A stretch of 64,000 bases of DNA from Mycolicibacterium boenickei. Lineage in GTDB: Bacteria; Actinomycetota; Actinomycetes; Mycobacteriales; Mycobacteriaceae. The translations under genes and the position numbers were made by a program. A model generated the notes under the pieces. That model saw only the letters and a program-made list of their open reading frames with translations. It searched no databases and had not been told where the DNA came from. The stretch covers positions 744,001 to 808,000 of the forward strand of contig NZ_AP022579.1 in assembly GCF_010731295.1 (NCBI RefSeq), in the 5' to 3' direction. The stretch's first letter is position 1, and every line of letters begins with the position of its first letter. Shown here piece after piece: positions 1-8,651 of the stretch.

Positions 1-534
1 GCGACGTTGGGCGCCATCGGCTCGGCATCCGGCGTCGGAAGCCTGCTGGAGGCCACCGTGATGGCGGTGGTCGGCGTGGCCGCCGTGGTCATCGCCCATG
101 TGATGTGGCGCCGACGTGTCCCCGACGCCGAACCCCGGATCCAGGCCATCGCGACGGCCTCGGCCGCGTGCGCCGTACTGCTGATCGCCGGTATGACCAC
201 GCTGACCTACACCGGCAACAAGGGCTGCCGTCAGGTCGATCCGCTGGTGCAGTCCAGTCTCGACAGCTGGGGCGCACTCATGCCGACGATGCAGGGAAAC
301 CAGGGACCGACCGTGGGCGATTTCACGGACTGGGCCAAGATCATTCGCGAGCAGGCCGACCAGGTGACCGACGGTGAGGTCGGGCAGCACGCGCACCGCA
401 TGGGTGAGCTGGCCGGACAGATCGCCGAGTCCGTCAGGAACAACGACAAGGCCCAGCACGCCCTGCTCGGCAAGCAGTACGAAGACGAACTGCGGCCGAT
501 CCTGGTGAAGTGCCAGATCCAGGTGAAGCGCTAG
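1..534 (+). CDS. Membrane protein, C-terminal part (gene starts before the window)
   Basis: The reading frame is open from base 1, so the true start lies upstream. The TTG at 7 is only the first possible start inside the window. Two hydrophobic segments are visible, one near residues 14-33 ([14 protein letters not shown]) and one near 60-80 ([16 protein letters not shown]). They are followed by a soluble, charged, helical tail of about 95 residues with two cysteines (GNKGCRQ and LVKCQIQ) that could pair outside the membrane. I do not recognise the family. By position next to glpK it could correspond to the Rv3695-type membrane protein of M. tuberculosis, but that is inference from synteny. 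The stop codon overlaps the convergent glpK stop. Confidence 0.6.
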   Translation, partial: ATLGAIGSASGVGSLLEATVMAVVGVAAVVIAHVMWRRRVPDAEPRIQAIATASAACAVLLIAGMTTLTYTGNKGCRQVDPLVQSSLDSWGALMPTMQGNQGPTVGDFTDWAKIIREQADQVTDGEVGQHAHRMGELAGQIAESVRNNDKAQHALLGKQYEDELRPILVKCQIQVKR

Positions 535-2048
535 ATCTCCACCCAGTCCAGGGTGCGCGACACCGCCTTCTTCCAGCCGGCGTAACCGGATCGGCGGGCC
601 TCATCGTCCCAGTCTGAGCTCCAGCGCCGGCCCTCCTGCCAGTTGGCCCGCAGGTCGTCGGTGCTCTCCCAGAATCCGACCGCCAACCCGGCCGCGTACG
701 CCGCGCCCAGCGCGGTGGTCTCGGCGACCACGGGCTTGACCACGTCGACCCCCAGCACATCCGCCTGGATCTGCATGCACAGCGCATTGGCGGTGATACC
801 GCCGTCGACCTTCAGAACCTCAAGGTGCACACCGGAATCGGCCTCCATGGCCTCCACCACGTCGCGGCTCTGATAGCAGATCGCCTCCAGGGTGGCCCGG
901 GCGAGGTGAGCGTTGGTGTTGAAACGGGACAGCCCGACGATGACGCCCCGGGCATCCGAGCGCCAGTACGGGGCGAACAACCCCGAGAACGCCGGGACGA
1001 AGTAGACGCCGCCGTTGTCGGTCACCTGCCGGGCCAGCGCCTCGCTCTGCGCGGCACCGCTGATGATGCCCAGCTGATCCCGCAGCCACTGCACCGCCGA
1101 CCCGGTCACCGCGATCGAACCTTCAAGGGCGTAAACAGGTTTCGCGTCACCGAACTGATAGCACACGGTGGTGAGCAATCCGTTGTCCGAACGCACGATC
1201 TTCTCGCCCGTGTTGAGGAGCAGGAAATTGCCTGTGCCGTAAGTGTTCTTGGCCTCGCCGGGCTCGAGGCACACCTGCCCCACCATCGCCGCCTGCTGGT
1301 CACCCAGGATCCCCGTCAGCGGCACCTGACCGGCCAGGGGACCGTCGTCGCGGGTGATGCCGAACGACTCCGGGTACGACGACGGCTTGATCTCGGGCAG
1401 CATCTGCCGCGGGATCGAGAAGAACGACAACAGTTCGTCGTCCCAGTCCAGGGTCTCCAGGTTCATCAACATGGTGCGGCTGGCGTTGGTGACGTCGGTG
1501 ACGTGTACGCCGCCGCGGTAGCCGCCGGTGAGGTTCCAGGTCACCCAACTGTCGGGCGTGCCGAAGATCGCGTCGCCGTTCTCGGCGTCGCGCCGCACTC
1601 CGTCGACGTTGTCGAGGATCCACTGGATCTTGCCGCCCGAGAAGTACGTCGCGGGCGGCAGGCCGGCCTTGCGCCGGATCACGTCACCGCGGCCGTCGCG
1701 GTCCAGTGCGGCGGCGATGCGGTCGGTGCGGGTGTCCTGCCAGACGATCGCGTTGTGGTACGGCCTGCCGGTGTGGCGGTTCCAGACCAGCGTGGTCTCC
1801 CGCTGATTGGTGATGCCCAGCGCGGCGAGGTCGCCCGCCACGAGATTGGTCTTGTTCAGCGCGGTCATGATCGCCACGGAGGTGCGTTCCCAGATCTCGA
1901 CCGGGTTGTGTTCCACCCACCCGGCCTTGGGCAGGATCTGCTGGTGCTCGAGCTGATGTCGCCCCACCTCGGCGCCGGCGTGATCGAAGATCATGCAGCG
2001 GGTGCTGGTGGTGCCCTGATCGATTGCAGCTACGAAGTCCGCGGACAT
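531..2048 (-). CDS. glpK: Glycerol kinase GlpK
   Basis: This 505-residue protein is full length for the FGGY carbohydrate kinase family. It should phosphorylate glycerol with ATP to sn-glycerol 3-phosphate in the cytoplasm. The N-terminal phosphate-binding motif [11 protein letters not shown] (residues 7-17) is typical of glycerol kinase, and further family motifs follow, including [33 protein letters not shown] and [10 protein letters not shown]. The ATG start gives [12 protein letters not shown], the usual length before the first strand. The gene converges on the membrane protein gene, with overlapping stops in CTAG at 531-534. Its start lies only 6 bases from the first possible start of the divergent methyltransferase. 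In M. tuberculosis glpK sits beside the Rv3698-egtE block, which helps define the ESX insertion here. Confidence 0.97.
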   Translation of the reverse strand: MSADFVAAIDQGTTSTRCMIFDHAGAEVGRHQLEHQQILPKAGWVEHNPVEIWERTSVAIMTALNKTNLVAGDLAALGITNQRETTLVWNRHTGRPYHNAIVWQDTRTDRIAAALDRDGRGDVIRRKAGLPPATYFSGGKIQWILDNVDGVRRDAENGDAIFGTPDSWVTWNLTGGYRGGVHVTDVTNASRTMLMNLETLDWDDELLSFFSIPRQMLPEIKPSSYPESFGITRDDGPLAGQVPLTGILGDQQAAMVGQVCLEPGEAKNTYGTGNFLLLNTGEKIVRSDNGLLTTVCYQFGDAKPVYALEGSIAVTGSAVQWLRDQLGIISGAAQSEALARQVTDNGGVYFVPAFSGLFAPYWRSDARGVIVGLSRFNTNAHLARATLEAICYQSRDVVEAMEADSGVHLEVLKVDGGITANALCMQIQADVLGVDVVKPVVAETTALGAAYAAGLAVGFWESTDDLRANWQEGRRWSSDWDDEARRSGYAGWKKAVSRTLDWVEI

Positions 2049-2054
2049 TCGTAC

Positions 2055-2822
2055 ATGATGGCCTACATGGCCACCGACCCTTCAGATATCGACCGGATGC
2101 CACGGGGCGGATTCCGGGCGTCGTGCCTGGACCGGCTGCTCGAGACGGATCGGTTGGAATATCTGGACCGCGACGACGTCGACGAATCCACCAAGCGTCA
2201 GGTGATCGGGGCACTGGACTGGACCGGCCGGTTCTTCAAGAACCATCAGCGTTTCGCCGCGATAGCGCTCGATCTGATCGCCGACGTACCCGATCCGCGG
2301 ATCCTGGAGTTGGGCGCCGGACACGGCGGGGTTTCGCGCCAACTGTTGGCCGATCACCCGTCGGCGCACGTCACCGTCACCGACATCGACGCGGAATCGG
2401 TGGCCCGCATCGCCGCGACTGATCTCGGCAGCCATCCCCGGGCCGAGGTCCGCCAGATGGACGCCACCGCGATCGACGCCGCCGACGGCAGTTACGACCT
2501 GGTGCTGTTCGCGTTGTCGTTCCACCACCTGCGCCCGGCCCAGGCGTCAAAGGTGTTCGCCGAGGGCACCCGGGTGGCTGACACCCTGCTGATCATCGAC
2601 CTGCCGCGCCCGCCGGCCCCGCTGCACCTGTTACGCCTCGCCACGATGCTGCCTGCGGCCGTGCTGCTGCCGTTCGCGCACGACGGTGTCATCAGCTCGC
2701 TGCGCAGCTACAGCCCTTCGGCGCTGCGCAGCCTCGCCCGTCATGCCGACCCGTCGATCGAGCTCACACTGCGCAGCGGCCTGACTGAACCTCAGATCGT
2801 CATCGCAAGGCGCGCAAGGTGA
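2055..2822 (+). CDS. Class I SAM-dependent methyltransferase
   Basis: The protein has about 255 residues. Motif I of the Rossmann methyltransferase fold is clear ([10 protein letters not shown]), followed by [11 protein letters not shown] with an acidic residue that would bind the ribose hydroxyls of SAM, a post-II region RQMDATAI, and [12 protein letters not shown] as motif IV-like. A hydrophobic stretch near residues 190-215 ([18 protein letters not shown]) resembles lipid- or quinone-type methyltransferases, but the substrate is unknown. Starts at ATG 2055, 2058 or 2067 are all possible and none has a clear Shine-Dalgarno. The open frame extends far upstream antisense to glpK, which I reject as coding. 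Methyltransferase identity is firm; the role is not. Confidence 0.85.
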   Translation: MMAYMATDPSDIDRMPRGGFRASCLDRLLETDRLEYLDRDDVDESTKRQVIGALDWTGRFFKNHQRFAAIALDLIADVPDPRILELGAGHGGVSRQLLADHPSAHVTVTDIDAESVARIAATDLGSHPRAEVRQMDATAIDAADGSYDLVLFALSFHHLRPAQASKVFAEGTRVADTLLIIDLPRPPAPLHLLRLATMLPAAVLLPFAHDGVISSLRSYSPSALRSLARHADPSIELTLRSGLTEPQIVIARRAR

Positions 2823-2828
2823 ATCGCG

Positions 2829-3857
2829 TCAGGCGCGCCTTTTGACCTGCGGCGCCACCGAGAACAGGTCGGCCACGGTGGAGGCCAGCTCCAGGAAGGC
2901 CTGCCGGGTCGGCCCGCCGAGGAAGCCGAGGTCCACCTCGGCTCCTTCGGCGAGGTGATCGTCGAACGGGATCACGTGCAATGCCCGCACCCTGGGCAGG
3001 AAGTGGTTGGACAGCTGGCCCATGTCGAGACCGAGCGCACCCGGCCGGGACGCGCTGACCACCACGATCGCCTTCGGCACCAGGTGCGAATAACCGTTGC
3101 GCTCAAGCCAATCCAACGTGGCGAGCGCACTTCGCGCCGAGTCGATGGCGGGCGAGGCCACGATCACGATGGCGTCCGCGGCGTCGAGCACGCCTGCCAT
3201 CGCCGAGTGCACCAGCCCGGTGCCGCAGTCGGTCAGGATGATGTTGTAGAAGCGCTGCAGGACACTCAGCACTCCGCGATAGTCGTACTCCGAGAAGGCT
3301 TCCGAGGTGGCCGGGTCCCGTTCGGACGCCAGAATCTCCAGCCGGCTCGTGCTCTGGGAAGTGTGCCGCCGGATGTCGGAGTAGCGCGATATGCCGTCGT
3401 CGAGGAGCACATCGCGCACCGTGGAATCGCACTCGTTGGGTCCGCGCTGAGCCAGGGTGCCGAAGTCGGGGTTGGCGTCCACCGCGATCACCCGGTCGCC
3501 GCGGGTCGCCGCCAGCGTGGCACCCAACCCGACGGTGGTCGTGGTCTTGCCCACCCCACCCTTCTGGGACAGCAGGGCGATGTTGAACGGACCGCCGACC
3601 ACCGGCTGGTTCACCCGGTCGATGAGCGACTTTCGGCTGGCCTCCTGCTCCGAGACCCCAGGGTTGATACCCGTGGCCCGGTAAACCGCTTTGCGCCAGC
3701 CGGATTTCGGGGTCGGCGCAGCCCGGACCAGCCCCAGATCGCCGTTGCTGGGCACCACCGAGGGACGATGACTCGCCCCGTTCCCGGATTGGCTGGAGGT
3801 GAACGGGGTCTGCTCCGGAGGCCCGAGCGTGAGCCGCTCGTCATCGCGGTCGGTCAT
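2829..3857 (-). CDS. ParA/MinD-type ATPase of the ESX locus (EspI-like)
   Basis: The protein has 342 residues from the ATG at 3857, chosen because GAAGGAG stands 6 bases upstream; a TTG at 3875 would overlap eccA. The N-terminal 60 residues are polar and likely disordered. A conserved segment GWRKAVYRATGINPGVSE leads into the ATPase domain with a deviant Walker A, SQKGGVGKTTTT (about residues 92-103), the strand VIAVDANPDFGTL and the Walker-B-like ILTDCGTGLVHSAM. This matches the MinD-like proteins found in ESX loci (Rv3876/EspI in ESX-1 and Rv3888c in ESX-2 of M. tuberculosis). A second, longer paralogue lies at 38953-40488 and shares the GWR(R/K)AV lead-in and core. It probably forms an operon with eccA. 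A regulatory or positioning role is inferred. Confidence 0.9.
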   Translation of the reverse strand: MTDRDDERLTLGPPEQTPFTSSQSGNGASHRPSVVPSNGDLGLVRAAPTPKSGWRKAVYRATGINPGVSEQEASRKSLIDRVNQPVVGGPFNIALLSQKGGVGKTTTTVGLGATLAATRGDRVIAVDANPDFGTLAQRGPNECDSTVRDVLLDDGISRYSDIRRHTSQSTSRLEILASERDPATSEAFSEYDYRGVLSVLQRFYNIILTDCGTGLVHSAMAGVLDAADAIVIVASPAIDSARSALATLDWLERNGYSHLVPKAIVVVSASRPGALGLDMGQLSNHFLPRVRALHVIPFDDHLAEGAEVDLGFLGGPTRQAFLELASTVADLFSVAPQVKRRA

Positions 3858-3871
3858 GGCTGCTCCTTCCG

Positions 3872-5692
3872 TCAACTCGAGGCCGTCATGCCGAGCACCT
3901 GCCTGAGTGCCGCCTGCATGTCCGCGAGTTCGATCCGCATCAGCTGCGTCTCATCGAGTTCGGCCAGGTTCGTGCCGTGGATCTCGCTGAGCCGGTACTC
4001 GCGTTCCTCTTCGGCCGCCTCGATCACATTGCGTACGAACCGGCCATTGCCTGCCAGGTCGATGCCGGGGCGCAGTTGTCCCGATTGGTCGATCGCCTCA
4101 CTCTGACACAGCGTGACGCACGCGTTGACGAGTTCTTCGTGGGCGGCCGCCGACAGTTCCGAATCTCTGGTGCGGGCTACCAGCTTTCCGATGTCCCCGA
4201 GTTCGGTCGGGCCGTAGGAACCGAACCGGATCCGTTTGGTGAACCGCGATGCCAGACCGTCGTTGGAAGCCAGGAAGCGGTCGATCTCCGCGTCGTAGCC
4301 GGCGATGATGACGACCAGGCGGTCGCGGTCGTTCTCCATGCGGGCCAGCAGGGTGTCGACCGCTTCACGGCCGAACGCGTCGCCGCCGGACAGCCCGGTC
4401 TGGATCAACGTGTACGCCTCGTCGATGAACAGCACTCCGTCCATCGCCGAGTCGATCAGTGCGGTCGTCTTGATCGCGGTACTGCCGAGATGCTGGCCGA
4501 CGAAGTCGTGCCGCTTGGCCTCGACGATGTTCGGGGTCCGCAGCAGGCCCAGCCCGCAGTAGGTCTGCGCCACCACCCTGGCGATCGTGGTCTTGCCGGT
4601 TCCGGGCGGTCCGGTGAACGCCAGGTGCAGGCTGCGCGCCGCGGAGCTGAGCCCCTTGTCACCGCGCACCTTTGCCAGCATGGCCGCCGATTTGAGTTTG
4701 GCGACTTGAAGTTTGACCTCCGACAGGCCGATCTGCCGGTCCAGTTCCTCCTGCGCTGCCCGCAGGTATTCGTTGCCGCGCTCCGACAGGTCGTCGGCCA
4801 TCAGGTCTTCCGCAGACGGCACGCTGGTCGGGTCCCACCGGTCGGTGCGTGAGTCGACGATCTCCTTCGAGGTGACCACCAGGCGGTACTTCGGATCGGC
4901 CAGCGCTGCGGCATTCGCCTCGAATCCGGGATCCTCGCTGTAGATCCGTTCGAAGATGACCCGGGCTTCCTGCTCTTCGCCCATCTCCCGCAGCGTCAGC
5001 CCCTTGCAGAATTCCGCTGCCCGCCGGGCTCCGGGGACCGGACCTTCGATGGCCCGGTCGAGCCGGCGGATGCCCTCGCCGAACAGGCCCATCTGAGCGC
5101 AGGCCGAACCGACCATGAGGTCGGCACCGGCGCCGATGTAGCTGTCGGTGAATGTTCCCGACTTGCTCAGCGCGCTCAGGACGTCAGGCCAGCGCTGCGT
5201 GGTGAAGTGCAGCACGCCACGGATGTACGCGCGGATCTCACCGGTGTCGCCGTCCTGGGCTGTCGTGGTCTGATCGAGCTTGTCGAGCACCTGCTCGGCC
5301 TCGTCGAAATCCTTGGCGGCGATCATGCTGGCCGCATATGCGAGCCACATCTCGGTCCTGGTGCTCAACGGGTAGTCGAGGTACAGGCCGGTCTGGAAGC
5401 GTCCGCTCAACGCCCGTTGCGGCAGCCCGAGTCGACGCTGTTCACGGAACAACGAGAGTGTGCTGGTTCGGTACAGGTGGTAGACGACCTCGGGACTGGT
5501 GTCACCGGTCGCGGCCCGGCCCAGCCACGCATCACACATGTCCGGGTCGTACTCGGTGGCCCGGCGGAAGGCCAGCGCCGCGTACGGCAGGTCGCGCTCG
5601 GTCTCCAACCCGTCGATGGGAATGCCGAGCGACAGCACTCCGGCATCGAAAACCCGCTGCGCATCGGTAGATCCACTCATCGGAGGTGACAC
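3872..5692 (-). CDS. eccA: ESX AAA+ ATPase EccA
   Basis: About 606 residues, close to the usual 570-620 for EccA. Residues 1-290 are helical and TPR-like (ACDAWLGRA-type helices, ending at DPKYRLVVTSKEIVDSRTDRWDP). The C-terminal CbxX/CfxQ-type AAA+ domain follows, with Walker A GPPGTGKTT near residue 361, Walker B VLFIDEAYTL, the sensor-type strand LVVIIAGYDAEIDRF, and NGRFVRNVIEAAEEER. EccA proteins are cytosolic and act on ESX substrates and their chaperones. The GTG at 5692 lies 2 bases after GAGGAG, while the ATG at 5680 lies 14 bases after it, so the start is uncertain by 4 codons. The gene is divergent from the EspH-like gene and upstream of the ParA-type ATPase. Confidence 0.95.
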   Translation of the reverse strand: MSPPMSGSTDAQRVFDAGVLSLGIPIDGLETERDLPYAALAFRRATEYDPDMCDAWLGRAATGDTSPEVVYHLYRTSTLSLFREQRRLGLPQRALSGRFQTGLYLDYPLSTRTEMWLAYAASMIAAKDFDEAEQVLDKLDQTTTAQDGDTGEIRAYIRGVLHFTTQRWPDVLSALSKSGTFTDSYIGAGADLMVGSACAQMGLFGEGIRRLDRAIEGPVPGARRAAEFCKGLTLREMGEEQEARVIFERIYSEDPGFEANAAALADPKYRLVVTSKEIVDSRTDRWDPTSVPSAEDLMADDLSERGNEYLRAAQEELDRQIGLSEVKLQVAKLKSAAMLAKVRGDKGLSSAARSLHLAFTGPPGTGKTTIARVVAQTYCGLGLLRTPNIVEAKRHDFVGQHLGSTAIKTTALIDSAMDGVLFIDEAYTLIQTGLSGGDAFGREAVDTLLARMENDRDRLVVIIAGYDAEIDRFLASNDGLASRFTKRIRFGSYGPTELGDIGKLVARTRDSELSAAAHEELVNACVTLCQSEAIDQSGQLRPGIDLAGNGRFVRNVIEAAEEEREYRLSEIHGTNLAELDETQLMRIELADMQAALRQVLGMTASS

Positions 5693-5749
5693 ATCTCCTC
5701 ACTGCAGCCTCGGCCGCGATTCGACCGCGAGTGTACTAAGTTGACCAGA
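5693..5749. promoter_or_regulatory. Divergent promoter region between eccA and the effector operon
   Basis: This is the only gap between two divergent transcription units, so promoters for both should lie here or inside the 5' ends. On the plus strand TACTAA at 5734-5739 would make a plausible -10 element placing initiation close to the ATG at 5750, possibly giving a very short or leaderless message. No convincing -35 is seen. GAGGAG for eccA lies at the other edge on the minus strand. Confidence 0.35.
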
Positions 5750-6067
5750 ATGGCACAGCCGGTGCAGTCAGCTGGCGGAACGATCGCGGTGTCCACCACC
5801 GAACGCGGTCTGCCCGTCGCGCTACGCCTCGACCCCGTCGAGTTGAAGAAACCACCTGCGCAACTCGCTGACGAGATCATGGCGCTGTGCCGATTGTCCG
5901 CGGCCCGTGCCCAGGTCGCGCGCAGACGCGAGCTGGCCGAAAACGGTTACAGCGCATCGGTTATCGACCCGTTGAAGCTGGCCACCGAAGACGAGCTGGC
6001 CCGCGCGGAGGATGAGGTCCTCGGCGCGGAAGACGACCTCCCGACGACCTGGGGCAGGTCGGTATGA
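5750..6067 (+). CDS. EspH-like ESX protein (DUF2694 type)
   Basis: A 105-residue protein. The central part, GGTIAVSTTERGLPVALRLD then AQLADEIMALCRLSAARAQ, resembles the C-terminal half of EspH (Rv3867): a sheet like GSVSVSTLMDGRIQHVEL followed by an AQLADEI-VIADLAR-KA helix. EspH-like proteins act in ESX-1 effector handling next to EccA. This copy lacks the long acidic N-terminus of EspH. The start is ATG 5750; the TTG at 5741 would add three residues. It ends in an ATGA overlap with the EspL-like gene, so translation is probably coupled. The resemblance is from memory of the family and should be confirmed by profile search. Confidence 0.65.
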   Translation: MAQPVQSAGGTIAVSTTERGLPVALRLDPVELKKPPAQLADEIMALCRLSAARAQVARRRELAENGYSASVIDPLKLATEDELARAEDEVLGAEDDLPTTWGRSV

Positions 6068-6417
6068 CCGGTCTCGCCGACTCGCTGATCGGCCGCATCC
6101 GCAAAGAGCGTGACCTGGTGCAAGCCATGGATGAGCACTGCCAATCGATTTCGGCCCGGGTCACCAGTCGTGACGGGAACGTCAGCGCCGAGGTCGACGG
6201 CCTTGGTGCGATGACCGGGCTGTGGCTCGGGCCCGCCGCACACAAGCTGGGCGCCGACGCACTGGCCAAGCTCATCATCGAGACCGCCGGCGCCGCCGCG
6301 CAGGTGGCCGCGGCCCGGCAACAGTTCCTGTCGCAGGAGTTCGCGGCGCGCCTGCAGGAACTGAGCGAGGCTCCGCTGACGCGATGGGACGGCAGCACGT
6401 TCCAACCGGAGCGTTAG
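6064..6417 (+). CDS. EspL-like YbaB/EbfC-fold protein
   Basis: A 117-residue protein with the YbaB/EbfC pattern: an N-terminal helix (ERDLVQAMDEHCQSISARVTS), a strand-turn-strand with RDGNVSAEVDGLGAMTGLWLG, and a long C-terminal helix (LAKLIIETAGAAAQVAAARQQFLSQ, read in two parts). Its length matches EspL (Rv3880c, about 115 residues) of ESX-1, a small protein that stabilises secreted substrates. The ATG overlaps the stop of the EspH-like gene. Two more YbaB-type proteins occur in the window (15530-15988 and 38230-38697), each beside a WXG100 gene, which suggests a shared substrate-chaperone role. Confidence 0.75.
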   Translation: MTGLADSLIGRIRKERDLVQAMDEHCQSISARVTSRDGNVSAEVDGLGAMTGLWLGPAAHKLGADALAKLIIETAGAAAQVAAARQQFLSQEFAARLQELSEAPLTRWDGSTFQPER

Positions 6418-6685
6418 CGACACCCGCTGGGCAAACCAGGCGCCTGGCGGCATCCCCGACCAACCGGTTGACCCCTGAACTGCGAACCAGCCCCCACCGC
6501 ACCGGCGCGATACAGACGAGAATCGGTTATCCAGCAATTTTTGCCGTTGCGCTAATTACCAATACGAACGATCTACACGCATAATTCGCACAAAATTCAG
6601 TTAGCTGCGGGCCACTCACGCCGCTATAGTTTATTGGTCTCGTGCCCACACAACCCCCGCTTCCAGCCGGAAAGGTATTAGCACG
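6418..6685 (+). promoter_or_regulatory. AT-rich intergenic region with likely promoter for the PE/PPE effector operon
   Basis: This 268-base gap holds no convincing gene. From about 6520 to 6640 it is clearly richer in A and T than the surroundings. TATAGT at 6625-6630 is a good -10 candidate, with TTAGCT at 6601-6606 as a weak -35 at 18 bases spacing. GGAAAGG lies just before the ATG at 6686. I infer a promoter serving the genes from 6686 onward. Confidence 0.5.
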
Positions 6686-6970
6686 ATGAGCGACATTTTC
6701 GCCGCCCAGCCCTCGGGGATGGCAACCTTTTCCGCGGCCAACGAAGCAGCCGGATCCGCGATAACCGCGGTCGGTTCCGCCGACTCAGCGGCGATGCTCA
6801 TGTCAGCGGCGGCCGCCCTCGGCCCGATCGGAGCGGTCTATCTAGCCGCCTTCGGCCCAGCTCAGGCCAATAATCTGGCCGGGACACTGCTGGTCGGCGG
6901 GGTACATGCCGCCACCGGTGCCGCCACCGAGGCATCCCGTTCCGCGGTGCTGTCGAACGACGACGCCTAG
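6686..6970 (+). CDS. Small ESX secreted protein, EspC/EspF-like
   Basis: A 94-residue alanine- and glycine-rich helical protein without a signal peptide. Its size, the turn near the middle (AAALGPIGAVYLAAFGPAQ) and the amphipathic second helix fit the EspC/EspF or WXG100-like hairpin class, but there is no W-x-G and no classical YxxxD/E at the C-terminus. It precedes a larger EspE/EspA-like gene by 12 bases, mirroring the EspA/EspC and EspE/EspF pairs in mycobacteria where a small helical partner pairs with a large one. GGAAAGG supports the ATG start. The family assignment is tentative. Confidence 0.5.
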   Translation: MSDIFAAQPSGMATFSAANEAAGSAITAVGSADSAAMLMSAAAALGPIGAVYLAAFGPAQANNLAGTLLVGGVHAATGAATEASRSAVLSNDDA

Positions 6971-6982
6971 GTCTGACGCGAT

Positions 6983-8287
6983 ATGCCCACAGTTTTGCCT
7001 CCCCGGCCGGTAACCCCGGTTGGACAGTTGGCTCAGCAAGTTCCCGGCTACGACGCCACCCCGGTTATCGCTGCTCAAGAACAGAGCCTGCAAGATTTTC
7101 TGAATTTGCCAGTACGACAAATTCTTGAGCGCTTGGGTTTGCCACCAATTGCAGATCAAAAGCCCGCCGAAGAGCCGCCGCCCGAGAGCCAGCCAGAGCA
7201 GCAGCCGCCTGCCAATCCCATGGATCCGAGCGCATTGATCAGCCCGGTCACCGACGCGCTCAGCACATTGGGCAGCGGGATGTTCGACGGCGTCGACCCG
7301 ACGACGATGCTGCAGTCCATCTCCAAGATGTTCGACTCCACCGGCGGGTCCATGGCCAAGTCGGTCAGTTCGGCCGGCGACGCGTGGCAGGGCGCCTCCG
7401 GTACCGCCGCGGCGGCAAAGACGACCGCGGCGATTTCCGACGGCGCCGAGGTCGGCGCACAATCCGACGCACTCAGGACCAGTTTGACCGCGGCCGCGAC
7501 CAATGTCGGCCAGGCTCGGGTCCGGCTCATCGAGATCATCACCGAATTCGCCGCGACGATCGCCGCCATCGGACCCATGATCATCTTCCCGTGGGGCTGG
7601 GCGGCGGCAATTGCCGCCGCCAACAAGGCAATTGCCACCACGGCTGAAGTGATGACCGAATTGCAGACTTCGCTGGCCACCCAGGCCGCTCAGGTCACCA
7701 CGGCCGGTGCGCCGGTGGGCATCACCGCAGCACCCGAGGGCGCTTCGTCGCTGGCCGGCCTGGCCCAGCTGATGCCGATGGCGGTCAAGGGCGCCGAGGC
7801 GGGCGTGCAGGCAGGCACCGGTGCGGCGTCGGCGGCCAGCCAGTCCGCCGCGAATCCCGCGATCGATCCGATGGACCCGGCCGCCGACGCAGCGGGTGAA
7901 GGTGAAGGCGACCCCGCGCTCGCGGGTGGGGCCTTGGGCGCCGGCGGCGGTGGCGGTGGCGGTGGGATCGGCAGCGGCGCGCTGCCACCCCGCTCGCTAC
8001 CGATGTCATCGATGATCCAGGCGGAAAGTGCCAGTGCACCAACCCAATCGGCCGCGCCACGGGTGGGCGGAGTCGCCTCGCCCGGCATGATGGGCGGTGC
8101 ACCCATGGGAGCGATGGGTGCCGGACAGGGCGCGAATGCCTCATCGAGCAACAACCACACGTCGGCATCGTTCCTGCACACCACCGACCAAGGCAGCGAG
8201 ATCGTCGGCGATCTCGGCACTGCGGCACCCCCGGTCCTCGGGGAGGCCGACCCGTATCAGACCCCGGACGTCGAACTCCGGATCTAG
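6983..8287 (+). CDS. ESX secreted effector, EspE/EspA-like
   Basis: A 434-residue protein with a short proline-rich segment (residues 58-75), a helical core with a W-x-G element (GDAWQGASG, about residue 135), long helices, and a hydrophobic hairpin IAAIGPMIIFPWGWAAAIAAAN near residue 195 that could insert in a membrane. The C-terminal half is low-complexity with glycine runs and ends in an acidic tail (GEADPYQTPDVELRI). This layout, a helical N-terminus with a hydrophobic hairpin and a disordered C-terminus, resembles EspA and EspE rather than a true PPE protein. It is probably co-secreted with the small protein just upstream. No catalytic motif is seen. Confidence 0.55.
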   Translation: MPTVLPPRPVTPVGQLAQQVPGYDATPVIAAQEQSLQDFLNLPVRQILERLGLPPIADQKPAEEPPPESQPEQQPPANPMDPSALISPVTDALSTLGSGMFDGVDPTTMLQSISKMFDSTGGSMAKSVSSAGDAWQGASGTAAAAKTTAAISDGAEVGAQSDALRTSLTAAATNVGQARVRLIEIITEFAATIAAIGPMIIFPWGWAAAIAAANKAIATTAEVMTELQTSLATQAAQVTTAGAPVGITAAPEGASSLAGLAQLMPMAVKGAEAGVQAGTGAASAASQSAANPAIDPMDPAADAAGEGEGDPALAGGALGAGGGGGGGGIGSGALPPRSLPMSSMIQAESASAPTQSAAPRVGGVASPGMMGGAPMGAMGAGQGANASSSNNHTSASFLHTTDQGSEIVGDLGTAAPPVLGEADPYQTPDVELRI

Positions 8288-8309
8288 CCAGCCCGTTAGG
8301 AGAACCGTC

Positions 8310-8603
8310 ATGGCCGACAACGCCGGTATGTCCATCCAGCCCGCCGAGGTCCAGGAGATCAGCAACCAACTCGACGAGCTCGCCAACCGCGTTCAGCGGG
8401 TGATGGCCGACGAGGCACCCAACCTCACCGTGACGCCATCGGCCCGGGACGAGGTGTCGCAGCGAGTTGCCCAGACCCTCAACGAGGTTCACACCACCTT
8501 CGGCGCGTCCGCCGATCAGGGCATGACGGAGATCCACGAGGTGGCAGCGACACTGCGCGGCCATTCGTCCAACATCGCGGCTTCCGAGGACTTCGCCGGC
8601 TGA
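8310..8603 (+). CDS. PE-family protein (PE35-like)
   Basis: A 97-residue protein. The segment TPSARDEVSQRVAQTLNEVH followed by GASADQGMTEIHEVAATLRG matches the second half of the PE domain, especially PE35 of ESX-1 (DEVSAQAATAF... then ...LHRAGEAVQDVA). The literal Pro-Glu is absent near the start; PAEV at residues 11-14 stands in its place. TAGGAGAACCGTC precedes the ATG at 8310. It lies 48 bases before the PPE gene, the usual PE-PPE arrangement, and the two would form a helical heterodimer recognised by EspG through the PPE partner. Confidence 0.75.
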   Translation: MADNAGMSIQPAEVQEISNQLDELANRVQRVMADEAPNLTVTPSARDEVSQRVAQTLNEVHTTFGASADQGMTEIHEVAATLRGHSSNIAASEDFAG

Positions 8604-8651
8604 CCGTCACACGGCCATCTGTTTTCTGTCGACGAGGGGAGGTTTCCGGGC

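Noticed and set aside
531..534. CTAG shared by two convergent stop codons.
   Set aside because: Overlapping convergent stops are common in compact genomes and need no special explanation.
825..2054. Long open plus-strand frame antisense to glpK, continuous with the methyltransferase frame.
   Set aside because: It is the mirror of a strong glpK coding frame in GC-rich DNA. The amino-acid string is Arg/His/Val-rich with no family resemblance; only the part after about 2055 is real.
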